Assembly (NCBI RefSeq): GCF_003330845.1
Contig: NZ_CP026121.1
Coordinates: 3,763,501 to 3,827,500 of the forward strand
Reading direction: 5' to 3'
Source: Streptomyces sp. Go-475
GTDB taxonomy: Bacteria > Actinomycetota > Actinomycetes > Streptomycetales > Streptomycetaceae
Length of the DNA: 64,000 nucleotides
Each line of letters opens with the position of its first letter. Within the stretch, counting starts at the first letter, position 1. Below the pieces are notes generated by a model. The model ran no database searches. It had not been told where the DNA came from and saw only the letters and a list, made by a program, of their open reading frames with translations. A program made the translations under genes and the position numbers. Positions 7,116 to 15,689 of this stretch are shown one piece after another.

Positions 7116-7613
7116 GTGACGGGTGCGTGGCGCACCGACCGGGTCGGCAGTGCGCTGCGGGGTGAGAATCCGGCCGTCATGCGGAGACTGGACGCCGGGT
7201 TCGCGGCGATCGGTGATACGCAGTTCCTGCCGGGCTACTCGGTGCTGCTGACCGATGATCCGGCGGTGGAGCGGCTGTCGGAGCTGCCGCGGAGCAGACG
7301 GCTGGCGTTCCTGAGCGACATGGACCTGCTCGGGGAAGCGGTGGAGCGGGCCTGCCGGCGGATGGAATCGGGGTTCCGGCGGGTCAATCTGGAGATCCTG
7401 GGGAACACCGACGGGTTCCTGCACGCGCATGTGTGGCCGCGGTACGAGTGGGAGCCCGAGGATCTCGTACGGCGGCCCGTGTGGCTCTATCCGCGGGAGA
7501 TGTGGGGTGCGGAGCGGTACGCGCTCGGGCCGCGGCACGTGCCGTTGCGGGAGGCTGTCGGCGAGGAGCTGGACCGGCTCGCGGGGCGGGACGAGTGGAC
7601 GGCCCCACCCTGA
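7116..7613 (+). CDS. HIT-family nucleotide-binding protein
   Basis: A 165-residue histidine-triad protein. Substrate-side features include LPGYSVLLTDDP near residue 45 and the triad region GFLHAHVWPRYEWE near residue 108. The first two histidines, including the middle nucleophile, are present. The third position of HxHxH is Trp. The family hydrolyses or transfers nucleotidyl groups from dinucleoside polyphosphates or adenylated compounds. The GTG at 7116 is chosen for its GGGGGG ribosome site and because the region before it belongs to the structured leader. It is convergent with the citrate synthase gene. Confidence 0.8.
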   Translation: MTGAWRTDRVGSALRGENPAVMRRLDAGFAAIGDTQFLPGYSVLLTDDPAVERLSELPRSRRLAFLSDMDLLGEAVERACRRMESGFRRVNLEILGNTDGFLHAHVWPRYEWEPEDLVRRPVWLYPREMWGAERYALGPRHVPLREAVGEELDRLAGRDEWTAPP

Positions 7614-7643
7614 GTCGGGTGAGGCCGCCGTGGGTGGGGTGGG

Positions 7644-8744
7644 TCAGTGGGCGATGTCCTCGTAGCCCTCGATCTCGCGGGGGTCGCGGACGCCGGGCCC
7701 GGTGTAGCGGGCGGAGGGGCGGACCAGGCGGCCGGTGCGCTTCTGCTCCAGGATGTGGGCGGACCAGCCGGCCGTGCGGGCGCAGGTGAACATCGACGTG
7801 AACATGTGGGCCGGGACCTCGGCGAAGTCCAGGACGATGGCCGCCCAGAACTCGACGTTCGTCGCGAGGACGCGGTCGGGGCGGCGGGCGTGCAGTTCCG
7901 CCAGGGCCGCCTTCTCCAGGGCCTCGGCGACCTCGAAGCGGGGGGCGCCCAGTTCGCGGGCCGTGCGGCGCAGGACCCTCGCCCGGGGGTCCTCGGCGCG
8001 GTAGACGCGGTGGCCGAAGCCCATCAGGCGTTCGCCCTTGTCGAGGGTCTGCTTGACGTAGGCCTCGGCGTCGCCCGTGCGTTCGATCTCCTCGATCATG
8101 TGCAGGACCCTGGAGGGGGCGCCGCCGTGCAGCGGGCCGGACATCGCGCCCACGGCGCCCGACAGGGCGGCGGCGACGTCCGCGCCCGTCGACGCGATGA
8201 CCCGCGCGGTGAACGTGGACGCGTTCATGCCGTGCTCGGCGGCGCTCGTCCAGTACGCGTCGACCGCGGCCACGTGCTTCGGGTCCGGCTCGCCGCGCCA
8301 GCGGATCATGAAGCGTTCGACGACGGACTGGGCCTTGTCGATCTCGCGCTGCGGGACCATGGGCAGGCCCTGGCCCCGGGCCGACTGGGCGACGTAGGAG
8401 AGGGCCATGACGGCGGCGCGGGCCAGGTCCTCGCGGGCCTGTTCGGCATCGATGTCGAGGAGGGGTTTCAGGCCCCAGACCGGCGCCAGCATGGCCAGTG
8501 CGGACTGGACGTCGACGCGGATGTCGCCGGAGTGGACGGGGATGGGGAACGGCTCGGCGGGCGGCAGGCCGGGGTTGAAGGCACCGTCGACGAGCAGGCC
8601 CCAGACGTTGCCGAAGGAGACGTGGCCGACGAGGTCCTCGATGTCGACGCCCCGATAACGCAGGGCGCCGCCCTCCTTGTCCGGTTCTGCGATCTCCGTC
8701 TCGAACGCGACGACTCCCTCGAGCCCGGGTACGAAGTCGGACAT
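7644..8744 (-). CDS. citA: Citrate synthase
   Basis: A 366-residue citrate synthase condensing oxaloacetate and acetyl-CoA. Catalytic residues are visible: His in GPLHGGAPSRV (about 218), His in MGFGHRVYR (about 257) and Asp in IVLDFAEVP (about 313). Length fits the short Gram-positive/archaeal-type enzyme rather than the 430-residue Gram-negative type. Members of this subfamily can be second citrate synthases or 2-methylcitrate synthases, which sequence reading alone cannot exclude. The ATG follows CGAGGAGCC, a strong ribosome site. The 280 nt to the divergent pdxH gene hold both promoters. Confidence 0.9.
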   Translation of the reverse strand: MSDFVPGLEGVVAFETEIAEPDKEGGALRYRGVDIEDLVGHVSFGNVWGLLVDGAFNPGLPPAEPFPIPVHSGDIRVDVQSALAMLAPVWGLKPLLDIDAEQAREDLARAAVMALSYVAQSARGQGLPMVPQREIDKAQSVVERFMIRWRGEPDPKHVAAVDAYWTSAAEHGMNASTFTARVIASTGADVAAALSGAVGAMSGPLHGGAPSRVLHMIEEIERTGDAEAYVKQTLDKGERLMGFGHRVYRAEDPRARVLRRTARELGAPRFEVAEALEKAALAELHARRPDRVLATNVEFWAAIVLDFAEVPAHMFTSMFTCARTAGWSAHILEQKRTGRLVRPSARYTGPGVRDPREIEGYEDIAH

Positions 8745-9026
8745 CAGGCGGCTCCTCGTGATGTAAGCGACAGATGGTGTTGTGGGGTGAGCGAAAGAAC
8801 CATGTGTCAGTCAGCTTGCGAAGCGGGCGGCCGTCCGGTGGATCCACGGTCGTGTGCGGTGACTCGCGGTCCTGGCCGGTCTCCCCTGTGATGCCCCGTG
8901 CGGCTGGCGGTCACCCAACCGGAACGGCACGGAAACGATATCCCCGAGTGCCATCCTTGGGGAGGGTTCACGGCACTCAGTGCCAGGCAGTGACGAAGGA
9001 CACCGTCCGTACGGCAAGATGACCGG

Positions 9027-9695
9027 GTGACCGACCGCGACGCCGTCCCCTTCGATCTGGCCTCGATGCGCAAGCAGTACCGGGCGGAGGGGCTCTCCGA
9101 GACCGAACTGGCCGCCACCCCCGTCGAGCAGTTCGCGCGCTGGTTCAAGCAGGCCGCCACGGACGGCGGACTGTTCGAGCCGAACGCGATGATCGTCTCG
9201 ACGGCGGACGCGGAGGGGCGCCCCAGCTCCCGGACGGTGCTGCTGAAGCACTTCGACGAGCAGGGCTTCGTCTTCTACACGAACTACGACTCGCGCAAGG
9301 CCCGCGACCTGGCGGAGAACCCGTACGTCTCGCTGCTGTTCCCGTGGCATCCGATGGCCCGGCAGGTCATCGTGACCGGGGTCGCGCGGCGCACCGGCCG
9401 GGACGAGACGGCGGCCTACTTCCGCACCCGCCCGCACGGCTCGCAGCTCGGGGCGTGGGCCAGCGCCCAGTCCTCGGTGGTCTCCACCCGGGCCGACATC
9501 GACGGGGCGTACGCCGAGCTGGCCGCCCGCTACCCGGAGGGCGAGCAGGTGCCGGTGCCGCCGCACTGGGGCGGTTTCCGGGTGGCGCCGCAGACGGTGG
9601 AGTTCTGGCAGGGCCGCGAGAACCGGCTGCACGACCGGTTGCGGTACGTGGAGCGGCCGGACGGGAGCTGGCGGGTGGAGCGGCTCAGCCCCTGA
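9027..9695 (+). CDS. pdxH: Pyridoxamine/pyridoxine 5'-phosphate oxidase
   Basis: A 222-residue FMN enzyme that oxidises pyridoxamine or pyridoxine phosphate to pyridoxal phosphate. Family landmarks are [20 protein letters not shown], the FMN-binding [10 protein letters not shown], and the C-terminal [12 protein letters not shown]. The length is typical. The GTG start has no ribosome site. A CAAGAT hexamer at 9015-9020 ends 6 nt before it, suggesting a leaderless transcript. Convergent with the TetR gene, 14 nt away. Confidence 0.93.
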   Translation: MTDRDAVPFDLASMRKQYRAEGLSETELAATPVEQFARWFKQAATDGGLFEPNAMIVSTADAEGRPSSRTVLLKHFDEQGFVFYTNYDSRKARDLAENPYVSLLFPWHPMARQVIVTGVARRTGRDETAAYFRTRPHGSQLGAWASAQSSVVSTRADIDGAYAELAARYPEGEQVPVPPHWGGFRVAPQTVEFWQGRENRLHDRLRYVERPDGSWRVERLSP

Positions 9696-9709
9696 GCGGG
9701 CCCGTGGTG

Positions 9710-10321
9710 TCAGCCCAGTGCCTCGTCCAGCAGTTCCGCCCACTGGGTCACGACCCGCTCCCGGCGGGGCGCGTCGTCCGTGAGGAGGTTGGCGAGGCCG
9801 AGGCCGCGGGCCATGTCGAGGAGGCCCTGGACCGTTTCGCGGACGCCGGGGAGGGATTCGTCGGCGGCGAGGAGGTCGATCGCTATGCGGTGGGTCTCGC
9901 GGCCGACGCGGGATTCGAGTTCGGTGACGCGGGGGCGGAGCTGGTCCTCGTTGGAGGCGGCGACCCAGAGGTGGAGGGCGGCGCGGAACAACGGCCCCGT
10001 GTAGAGGTCGACCAGGGCGGCGACGACCGCGCGGCGGTCGCCGGCCGCGCCCTCGGGGAAGAGGGCGCGCAGGGCCGTGGAGCGTTCCTCGGCGACGTAT
10101 TCGACGGCGGCCGTGAAGAGGTCCTCGCGGGTGGGGAAGTGGTGCTGGGCGGCGCCGCGGGAGACGCCGGCGCGTTCCGCGACGACGGAGACGGTGGAGC
10201 CGGCCCAGCCGTGCTCGGCGAGGCAGGCCACGGCGGCTTCCAGGAGCCGCTGCCGGGTGGCCCGGCTGCGGTCCTGCTTGGGGACTCTCTCCGCACGGTC
10301 GACCGTGCTCACACCACCCAT
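9710..10321 (-). CDS. TetR-family regulator, last gene of the acyl-CoA operon
   Basis: A 203-residue TetR protein. Its N-terminal HTH at about residues 25-70 includes AGVSRGAAQHHFPTREDLF. The ligand domain is all-helical. It overlaps the end of the enoyl-CoA hydratase gene by 13 nt from ATG 10321, or by the classical 4-nt GTGA from GTG 10312; both starts are possible. Being co-transcribed last, it is a likely autoregulator of the operon, sensing an acyl-CoA or related intermediate. The dyad CAAGCA-4-TGCTTG at 19905-19920 is its best candidate operator. Confidence 0.85.
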   Translation of the reverse strand: MGGVSTVDRAERVPKQDRSRATRQRLLEAAVACLAEHGWAGSTVSVVAERAGVSRGAAQHHFPTREDLFTAAVEYVAEERSTALRALFPEGAAGDRRAVVAALVDLYTGPLFRAALHLWVAASNEDQLRPRVTELESRVGRETHRIAIDLLAADESLPGVRETVQGLLDMARGLGLANLLTDDAPRRERVVTQWAELLDEALG

Positions 10322-11043
10322 GCCGGATCCCGTCGTTCGAGGAAGGCCGTCATTCCTTCGCGTGCCTGCGGGGAGGAGAACAGCCGGGCCGAGAGCGCGG
10401 TCAGGTCGGCCGCGTCCCGGTCGAAGGCTTCCAGCACCCTAGCCGTGAGCAGCCGTTTCGTCTCGGCCAGGGCGTCGGGGGCCGCCTTGCGCAGGCCGTC
10501 GAGGATGGGGGCCAGGGCGGTGTCGACGTCGTCGGCGTGGGTGGTGAGCAGGCCCGTCGCGGTCGCCTGGGCGGCGTCGAAGCGTTCGCCGGTGAGGTAG
10601 TAGCGGGCCAGGGCGCGCGGGTCGGCGCGCGGGAGCAGGGGCAGGGAGATGACGGCGGGGGCGACGCCGATGCGGACCTCCGTGAAGGCGAAGGTGGCCT
10701 CGGTGGAGGCGGCGGCGATGTCGCAGGCGGCGAGGAGGCCGAGGCCGCCCGCGCGGACGTGGCCGGTGACGCGGGCGACGACCGGTTTGGGCAGTTCGAC
10801 GATCTGGCGGAGCAGGGCGACCAGGGCCTCGGGGGGCGGGGGGTCCTTGAGGTCGGCGCCGGCGCTGAAGGTGGTGCCGGTGTGGGTGAGGACGACGGCG
10901 CGGACGCCGGTGTCCTGGCCGGCGTCGGTGAGTGCTGCGGCGAGTTCGGCGACCAGGGGCGCGGACAGGGCGTTGCGGTTGTGGGGCGCGTCGAGGGAGA
11001 GGGTGTGGACGGCACGCGCGCGTGTGCGGCCGATGAGGGTCAT
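10309..11043 (-). CDS. Enoyl-CoA hydratase/isomerase family protein
   Basis: A 244-residue crotonase-fold enzyme. The first oxyanion segment FSAGADLKDPP (about 55) and the second, VRAGGLGLLAACDIAAAS (about 98-115), are present. In the second, the usual Gly-Gly pair is kept. The first catalytic Glu of typical hydratases is not obvious, as in several crotonase homologues. ATG overlaps the stop of the ligase gene (ATGA at 11040-11043), implying translational coupling. It probably hydrates an enoyl-CoA produced by the dehydrogenase in the same operon. Confidence 0.87.
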   Translation of the reverse strand: MTLIGRTRARAVHTLSLDAPHNRNALSAPLVAELAAALTDAGQDTGVRAVVLTHTGTTFSAGADLKDPPPPEALVALLRQIVELPKPVVARVTGHVRAGGLGLLAACDIAAASTEATFAFTEVRIGVAPAVISLPLLPRADPRALARYYLTGERFDAAQATATGLLTTHADDVDTALAPILDGLRKAAPDALAETKRLLTARVLEAFDRDAADLTALSARLFSSPQAREGMTAFLERRDPAWVV

Positions 11044-12608
11044 GCGCGCTCCCTGAGCTGTCGGCGGAGGATCTTTCCGGAGGCCGCGCGGGGGACGCCG
11101 TCGATGAAGGTGACGTGCCGGATCCGCTTGTAGGGGGCGACGCGCTCGGCGACGTACATCATGATCTCGGCCTCGGAGAGGTCGGTGGCGGTGGGCCGGC
11201 GGACCACGTGGGCGTGCGGGACCTCGTTGCCGTCGTCGTCGTAGGTGCCGATGACGGCGGCGTCGGCGATGCCGGGGTGGGTGAGGAGCAGGGCTTCGAG
11301 TTCGGCGGGGGCGACCTGGAAGCCCTTGTACTTGATGAGTTCCTTGACGCGGTCGACGATGAACAGCCAGCCGTCCTCGTCGACGTGGCCCACGTCGCCG
11401 GTGTGCAGCCAGCCGTCGGTGTCGATCATCGCGGCGGTGGCGTCGGGGCGGCCGAGGTAGCCCTTCATGATCTGGGGGCCGCGGATGAGGATCTCCCCCG
11501 ACTCCCCCGCGGGCAGATCCGTGGCCGGGTCGTCGAGGGAGACGACGCGCATCTCGGTGCCGGCGATGAGTTTGCCGACGGTGCCGGGCGGGGCGTCGCG
11601 CATGGCGTCCAGGGGGACGACGTGGGTGCCGGGCGACAGTTCCGTCATGCCGTAGGCCTGGCCGACGGGCGGCAGGCCGAGGCGTGCGGAGCAGGCGGTG
11701 GCGAGGCGGGCGTCCAGGGGTGCGGCGGCGCTGACGACGTACTTCAGGGACGACAGGTCGTACTGGGCGACGGCCGGGTGCTTGGCGAGGGCGAGCACGA
11801 TGGGCGGGGCCACGTAGAGGGCGGTGATGCGGTGGTTCTGGATGGCCGCGAGGAACTGCTCCAGGTCGAAGCGGGGCAGGACGACGACGGTGGCGCCCTG
11901 CCGGAGGGGGGCGTTCATCAGGGCGGTGAGGCCGTAGATGTGGAAGAAGGGCAGGACCGCCAGCACGCGCTCTCCGGGGCCGGCGGGTATCGCCGGGTGG
12001 AGTTGCGCGAGGTTGGTGGCGATCTGCCGGTGGGTGAGCATCACGCCCTTGGGGGTGCCGGTGGTGCCGGAGGAGTACGGCAGGGCGGCGACGTCCTCGG
12101 CGGGGTCGATGGCGATCTGCGGCTCGGGGGCGGTGGTGGCCAGCATGTCGATGAGGGAGCGGTGGCCGGTCGCGCTGTCGCAGACGAAGATCTCGCGGAC
12201 ACCGCCCGCGAGTTCGGCGGCCCGGCGGGCGATGTCCAGCAGGGGTGAGACGGTGATGATCCAGCGGGCCGCGCAGTCGGTGAGCTGCTTGGCGAACTCC
12301 TGGGCGGTGGCGAGCGGGTGGACGGTGGTGACGGTGGCACCCGCGCGCGTGGCGGCGTAGAAGGCGGTCGGGAAGGCGACGGTGTTGGGGCTGTGCAGGG
12401 CGAGGACGTCGCCCTTGCGGACCCCGGCCTCGGCGAGGGCGGCGGCGACGCGCCGGTGGAAGCGGTCCACCTGCTCGTACGAGAGGGTGGTGCCGTCGGT
12501 GCCGTCGATGAGGGCCGGGGTGTCGCCGAACTCGGCGGCCCGGGCCAGGACGGCGTCGTGGATGGGGAGGTCGACGGGCGGGACGTCTGCGTACTCGCTG
12601 CGGAACAT
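11040..12608 (-). CDS. AMP-dependent acyl-CoA ligase, 4-coumarate-CoA-ligase-like
   Basis: A 522-residue ANL-superfamily adenylate-forming enzyme. The P-loop-like SSGTTGTPKGVMLTH (about 179-193), QAYGMTE (about 318), the hinge TGDVGHVDEDGW (about 400) and the C-terminal Lys motif GKILRR (about 514) are all in place. It activates a carboxylic acid to the acyl-AMP and then the CoA thioester. The S. coelicolor gene at this position is, from memory, annotated as 4-coumarate:CoA ligase. Here the context (dehydrogenase, carboxylase, hydratase) suggests a branched or terpenoid acid instead. Placed 37 nt after the dehydrogenase gene. Confidence 0.9.
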   Translation of the reverse strand: MFRSEYADVPPVDLPIHDAVLARAAEFGDTPALIDGTDGTTLSYEQVDRFHRRVAAALAEAGVRKGDVLALHSPNTVAFPTAFYAATRAGATVTTVHPLATAQEFAKQLTDCAARWIITVSPLLDIARRAAELAGGVREIFVCDSATGHRSLIDMLATTAPEPQIAIDPAEDVAALPYSSGTTGTPKGVMLTHRQIATNLAQLHPAIPAGPGERVLAVLPFFHIYGLTALMNAPLRQGATVVVLPRFDLEQFLAAIQNHRITALYVAPPIVLALAKHPAVAQYDLSSLKYVVSAAAPLDARLATACSARLGLPPVGQAYGMTELSPGTHVVPLDAMRDAPPGTVGKLIAGTEMRVVSLDDPATDLPAGESGEILIRGPQIMKGYLGRPDATAAMIDTDGWLHTGDVGHVDEDGWLFIVDRVKELIKYKGFQVAPAELEALLLTHPGIADAAVIGTYDDDGNEVPHAHVVRRPTATDLSEAEIMMYVAERVAPYKRIRHVTFIDGVPRAASGKILRRQLRERA

Positions 12609-12645
12609 GGCGGGTTCCTCCTCGCGGCGCGGGCCGTCTCGGTGC

Positions 12646-13773
12646 TCAGTACGACTTGGGCAGGCCCAGGGTCTGGTGGGAGACGTAGTTGAGAATCATC
12701 TCCCGGCTGACCGGGGCAATACGAGCCACGCGCGCGGCCGTTATCAGCGAGGCGAGGCCGTACTCGCGGGTGAGGCCGTTGCCGCCGAGGGTGTGCACGG
12801 CCTGGTCGACGGCCTTCACGCAGGCTTCTGCGGCCGCGTACTTGGCCATGTTGGCGGCCTCTCCGGCGCCCGTGTCGTCGCCGGTGTCGTAGAGGTGGGC
12901 GGCCTTCTGCATCATCAGGCGGGCGAGTTCGAGGTCGATGTGCGCCTGGGCGAGGGGGTGGGCGATGGCCTGGTGGGCGCCGATGGGGGTGTTCCAGACG
13001 GTGCGGTCGCGGGCGTATTCGACGGCTTTGGCGAGGGCGTGGCGGCCCATGCCGATCGCGAAGGCGGCCGTCATGATGCGTTCGGGGTTGAGGCCGGCGA
13101 AGAGCTGGAGGAGGCCGGCGTCCTCGTCGCCGACGAGGGCGTCGGCGGGCAGGCGTACGTCGTCCAGGACCAGTTCGAACTGCTTCTCGGCGGCGTGCAG
13201 TTCCATGTCGATGGGGCGGCGGGTGAAGCCGGGGGTGTCGCGCGGGACGATGAACAGGCAGGGTTTGAGGCGGCCGGTGCGGGCGTCTTCGGTGCGGCCG
13301 ACGATCAGGGTGGCGTCGGCGATGTCGACGCCGGAGACGAAGACCTTGCGGCCGGTGAGGATCCAGCCTCCGGTGTCCTGGTCGCGGCGGGCCGTGGTGG
13401 TGATGCGGTGGGAGTTGGAGCCGGCGTCGGGTTCGGTGATGCCGAAGGCCATCCGGCGGGTGCCGTCGGACAGGCCGGGCAGCCAGGTCTCCTTCTGGGC
13501 GTCGGTGCCGAAGCGGGCGATGACCGTGCCGCAGATGGCCGGTGAGACGACCAGCATGAGGAGGGGGCAGCCGGCTGCGCCCAGTTCTTCCAGGACGATG
13601 GAGAGTTCGGTGATGCCGCCGCCTCCGCCGCCGTGTGCCTCCGGCAGGTTGACGCCCAGGTAGCCGAGTTTGCCCGCCTCGGACCAGAGGTGATCGGGGT
13701 CGGCGCCCCGGCCGTGGCGTTTGCCGAGGGCGGCGACGGCTGCTCGGAGCGCCGTGTGGTCTTCGGTGTCCAT
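12646..13773 (-). CDS. Acyl-CoA dehydrogenase
   Basis: A 375-residue FAD flavoprotein that introduces the alpha-beta double bond into acyl-CoA. Recognisable parts are MAFGITEPDAGSNSHRI (FAD/acyl contact, about 128), the middle beta domain, and the C-terminal HTLGGNGLTREYGLA segment (about 335). The N-terminal helical domain is somewhat short. It lies between the carboxylase alpha subunit and the ligase in the operon. Substrate is inferred only from context. Confidence 0.9.
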   Translation of the reverse strand: MDTEDHTALRAAVAALGKRHGRGADPDHLWSEAGKLGYLGVNLPEAHGGGGGGITELSIVLEELGAAGCPLLMLVVSPAICGTVIARFGTDAQKETWLPGLSDGTRRMAFGITEPDAGSNSHRITTTARRDQDTGGWILTGRKVFVSGVDIADATLIVGRTEDARTGRLKPCLFIVPRDTPGFTRRPIDMELHAAEKQFELVLDDVRLPADALVGDEDAGLLQLFAGLNPERIMTAAFAIGMGRHALAKAVEYARDRTVWNTPIGAHQAIAHPLAQAHIDLELARLMMQKAAHLYDTGDDTGAGEAANMAKYAAAEACVKAVDQAVHTLGGNGLTREYGLASLITAARVARIAPVSREMILNYVSHQTLGLPKSY

Positions 13774-13807
13774 GGGACGTCCTTTCGGGTGCGGGTCGTA
13801 TGTGGCT

Positions 13808-13829
13808 GGGCGCGCGGTTCCCCGCGCCC
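13808..13829 (-). terminator. Intra-operon hairpin
   Basis: GGGCGCG (13808-13814) pairs with CGCGCCC (13823-13829) in the 58-nt gap between the carboxylase alpha gene and the dehydrogenase gene. The same GGGCGCGCGGTTCCCCGCGCCC form is common at Streptomyces gene ends. Inside this operon it may attenuate expression of the four downstream genes. Confidence 0.4.
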
Positions 13830-13831
13830 CT

Positions 13832-15679
13832 TCAGGCCTCCTGGACGACCGCCAGCAACATCCCCGGCTCGACCTGCTGACCGGGTGCGACCGGCAATGA
13901 GGTCAGCGTTCCGGTCACCGGTGCGGTGATCTTGTGCTGCATCTTCATCGCCTCCAGCCAGAGCAGGGGCTCGCCGGCCTTCACCGGTGTGCCCGCCGCG
14001 AGGCCGTCGGCGACGCGGACGACCGTGCCCGGCATGGGGGCCAGGAGGGAACCGGGGGCGTGCTGCGCGGTCGGGTCGGGGAAGCGGGGCAGGGCGATCA
14101 GGGCGGTGGTGTTGACGTAGACCCGGTCGTCGTGGCGGGAGACCTCGAACCGGCGCCGGACGCCGTCCACTTCGAGGACCACCAGACCCGCGTCGGCGTG
14201 CACCACGCGCACCCCGTCCGCCTCCAGGCCCTGCCGGGTGTACCGGTAGCGGGCCTCGTGCTCCTCGCCCGCCATCAGGTAGCGCTTGGTCTGCGGCTGC
14301 GAGGGGACGTTGCGCCAGCCGCCGAAGCCCGGGCGGGAGCGGGCATGCGCGTCGGCGAGGGCGGCGGCCAGGGGGGCGTGCGGGTCGGGGGACGGCTCGG
14401 ACAGGTCCGGGAGGTGGCGGTCGTAGAAGCCGGTGTCCATGCGGGCGGCGGTGAACTCCGGGTGGCGCAGGGAGCGGACCAGGAGGTCGCGGTTGGTGAC
14501 GGGGCCGTGGATCGCGGCCCGCTCCAGGGCGGAGGCGAGCTTGCGGACGGCCTCCGCGCGCGTGGGGGCGTGGGCGACGGCCTTGGCGAGCATGGGGTCG
14601 TAGTGGACGCCGATGTCGTCGCCGTCGGTGTAGCCGGTGTCGAGGCGGATGCCGTCGGGCAGGGCGAGGCGGTGCAGGCGGCCGGTCTGGGGGGACCAGT
14701 CGTGGGCGGGGTCCTCGGCGTAGAGCCGGGCCTCGACGGCGTGGCCACGCGCGCGTGGCGGGTCGGTGCCGAGGGGGTGGCCCTCGGCGATCCGGAGCTG
14801 TTCCGCCACCAGGTCGAGGCCGAAGACGGCCTCCGTGACGGGGTGTTCGACCTGGAGGCGGGTGTTCATCTCCAGGAAGTGGGCCCTGCCGCCCGCGACG
14901 AGGAACTCGACCGTGCCGGCGCCCACGTAGTCGACGGCCCGGGCGGCCCGTACGGCGAGGGCGTGCAGTTCCTCCTCCAGTCCCCCGGGGAGTCCGGGGG
15001 CCGGGGCCTCCTCGATCACCTTCTGGTGGCGGCGCTGGAGGGAGCAGTCGCGGGTGCCGAGCGCCCAGACCGTGCCGTGGGTGTCGGCGAGGATCTGCAC
15101 CTCGACGTGGCGGCCGTGCTCGACGTACGGCTCGGCGAAGACCTCGCCGTCGCCGAAGGCGCTCGCCGCTTCGGCGCGGGCGGCGGCCAGTTCGGCGTCG
15201 AGGTCGGCGAGCCGGCGTACGACGCGCATGCCGCGGCCGCCGCCGCCCGCCGCCGCCTTCACCAGCACGGGCAGGTCGGCCTCGGTGACCTCGGTGAGGG
15301 GCTCGATGCCCATGAGCTGCTTGGCGCGGGTCTTGGACGCCATCGCCTCGATGGCGTCCGGGGGCGGGCCGATCCAGGTCAGGCCGGCGTCCAGGACGGC
15401 CCGGGCGAAGTCCGCGTTCTCGGAGAGGAAGCCGTAGCCGGGGTGCACGGCGTCCGCGCCGGCCGCGAGGGCGGCCTTCACGATGAGGTCGCCGCGCAGG
15501 TAGGTGTCGGCGGGCGCCTCCCCCGGGAGTCGTACGCTCGCGTCGGCCACGCGCGCGTGGAGGGCGTTCGCGTCGGCGTCCGAGTGCACGGCGACCGTGC
15601 GGATGCCCAGCTCGCGGCAGGTGCGGAAGACACGGCAGGCGATCTCGCCCCGGTTGGCGACGAGCACAGAAGTGATCAC
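13832..15679 (-). CDS. Biotin-dependent acyl-CoA carboxylase alpha subunit (biotin carboxylase + BCCP)
   Basis: A 615-residue protein. Biotin carboxylase/ATP-grasp (residues 1-440) has KAAAGGGGRGMRVV and EMNTRLQVEHPVTEAVF. A linker domain follows, then a C-terminal biotinyl domain with LEAMKMQHKI, biotinylated at about Lys579. It charges biotin with carbonate for the partner beta subunit, encoded 10 nt upstream. The protein is shorter than the 3-methylcrotonyl- or propionyl-CoA carboxylase alpha chains of about 660 residues; the shortening lies mainly in the ATP-grasp. Substrate class is set by the beta subunit. Confidence 0.92.
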   Translation of the reverse strand: MITSVLVANRGEIACRVFRTCRELGIRTVAVHSDADANALHARVADASVRLPGEAPADTYLRGDLIVKAALAAGADAVHPGYGFLSENADFARAVLDAGLTWIGPPPDAIEAMASKTRAKQLMGIEPLTEVTEADLPVLVKAAAGGGGRGMRVVRRLADLDAELAAARAEAASAFGDGEVFAEPYVEHGRHVEVQILADTHGTVWALGTRDCSLQRRHQKVIEEAPAPGLPGGLEEELHALAVRAARAVDYVGAGTVEFLVAGGRAHFLEMNTRLQVEHPVTEAVFGLDLVAEQLRIAEGHPLGTDPPRARGHAVEARLYAEDPAHDWSPQTGRLHRLALPDGIRLDTGYTDGDDIGVHYDPMLAKAVAHAPTRAEAVRKLASALERAAIHGPVTNRDLLVRSLRHPEFTAARMDTGFYDRHLPDLSEPSPDPHAPLAAALADAHARSRPGFGGWRNVPSQPQTKRYLMAGEEHEARYRYTRQGLEADGVRVVHADAGLVVLEVDGVRRRFEVSRHDDRVYVNTTALIALPRFPDPTAQHAPGSLLAPMPGTVVRVADGLAAGTPVKAGEPLLWLEAMKMQHKITAPVTGTLTSLPVAPGQQVEPGMLLAVVQEA

Positions 15680-15689
15680 TGAGGGTTCC

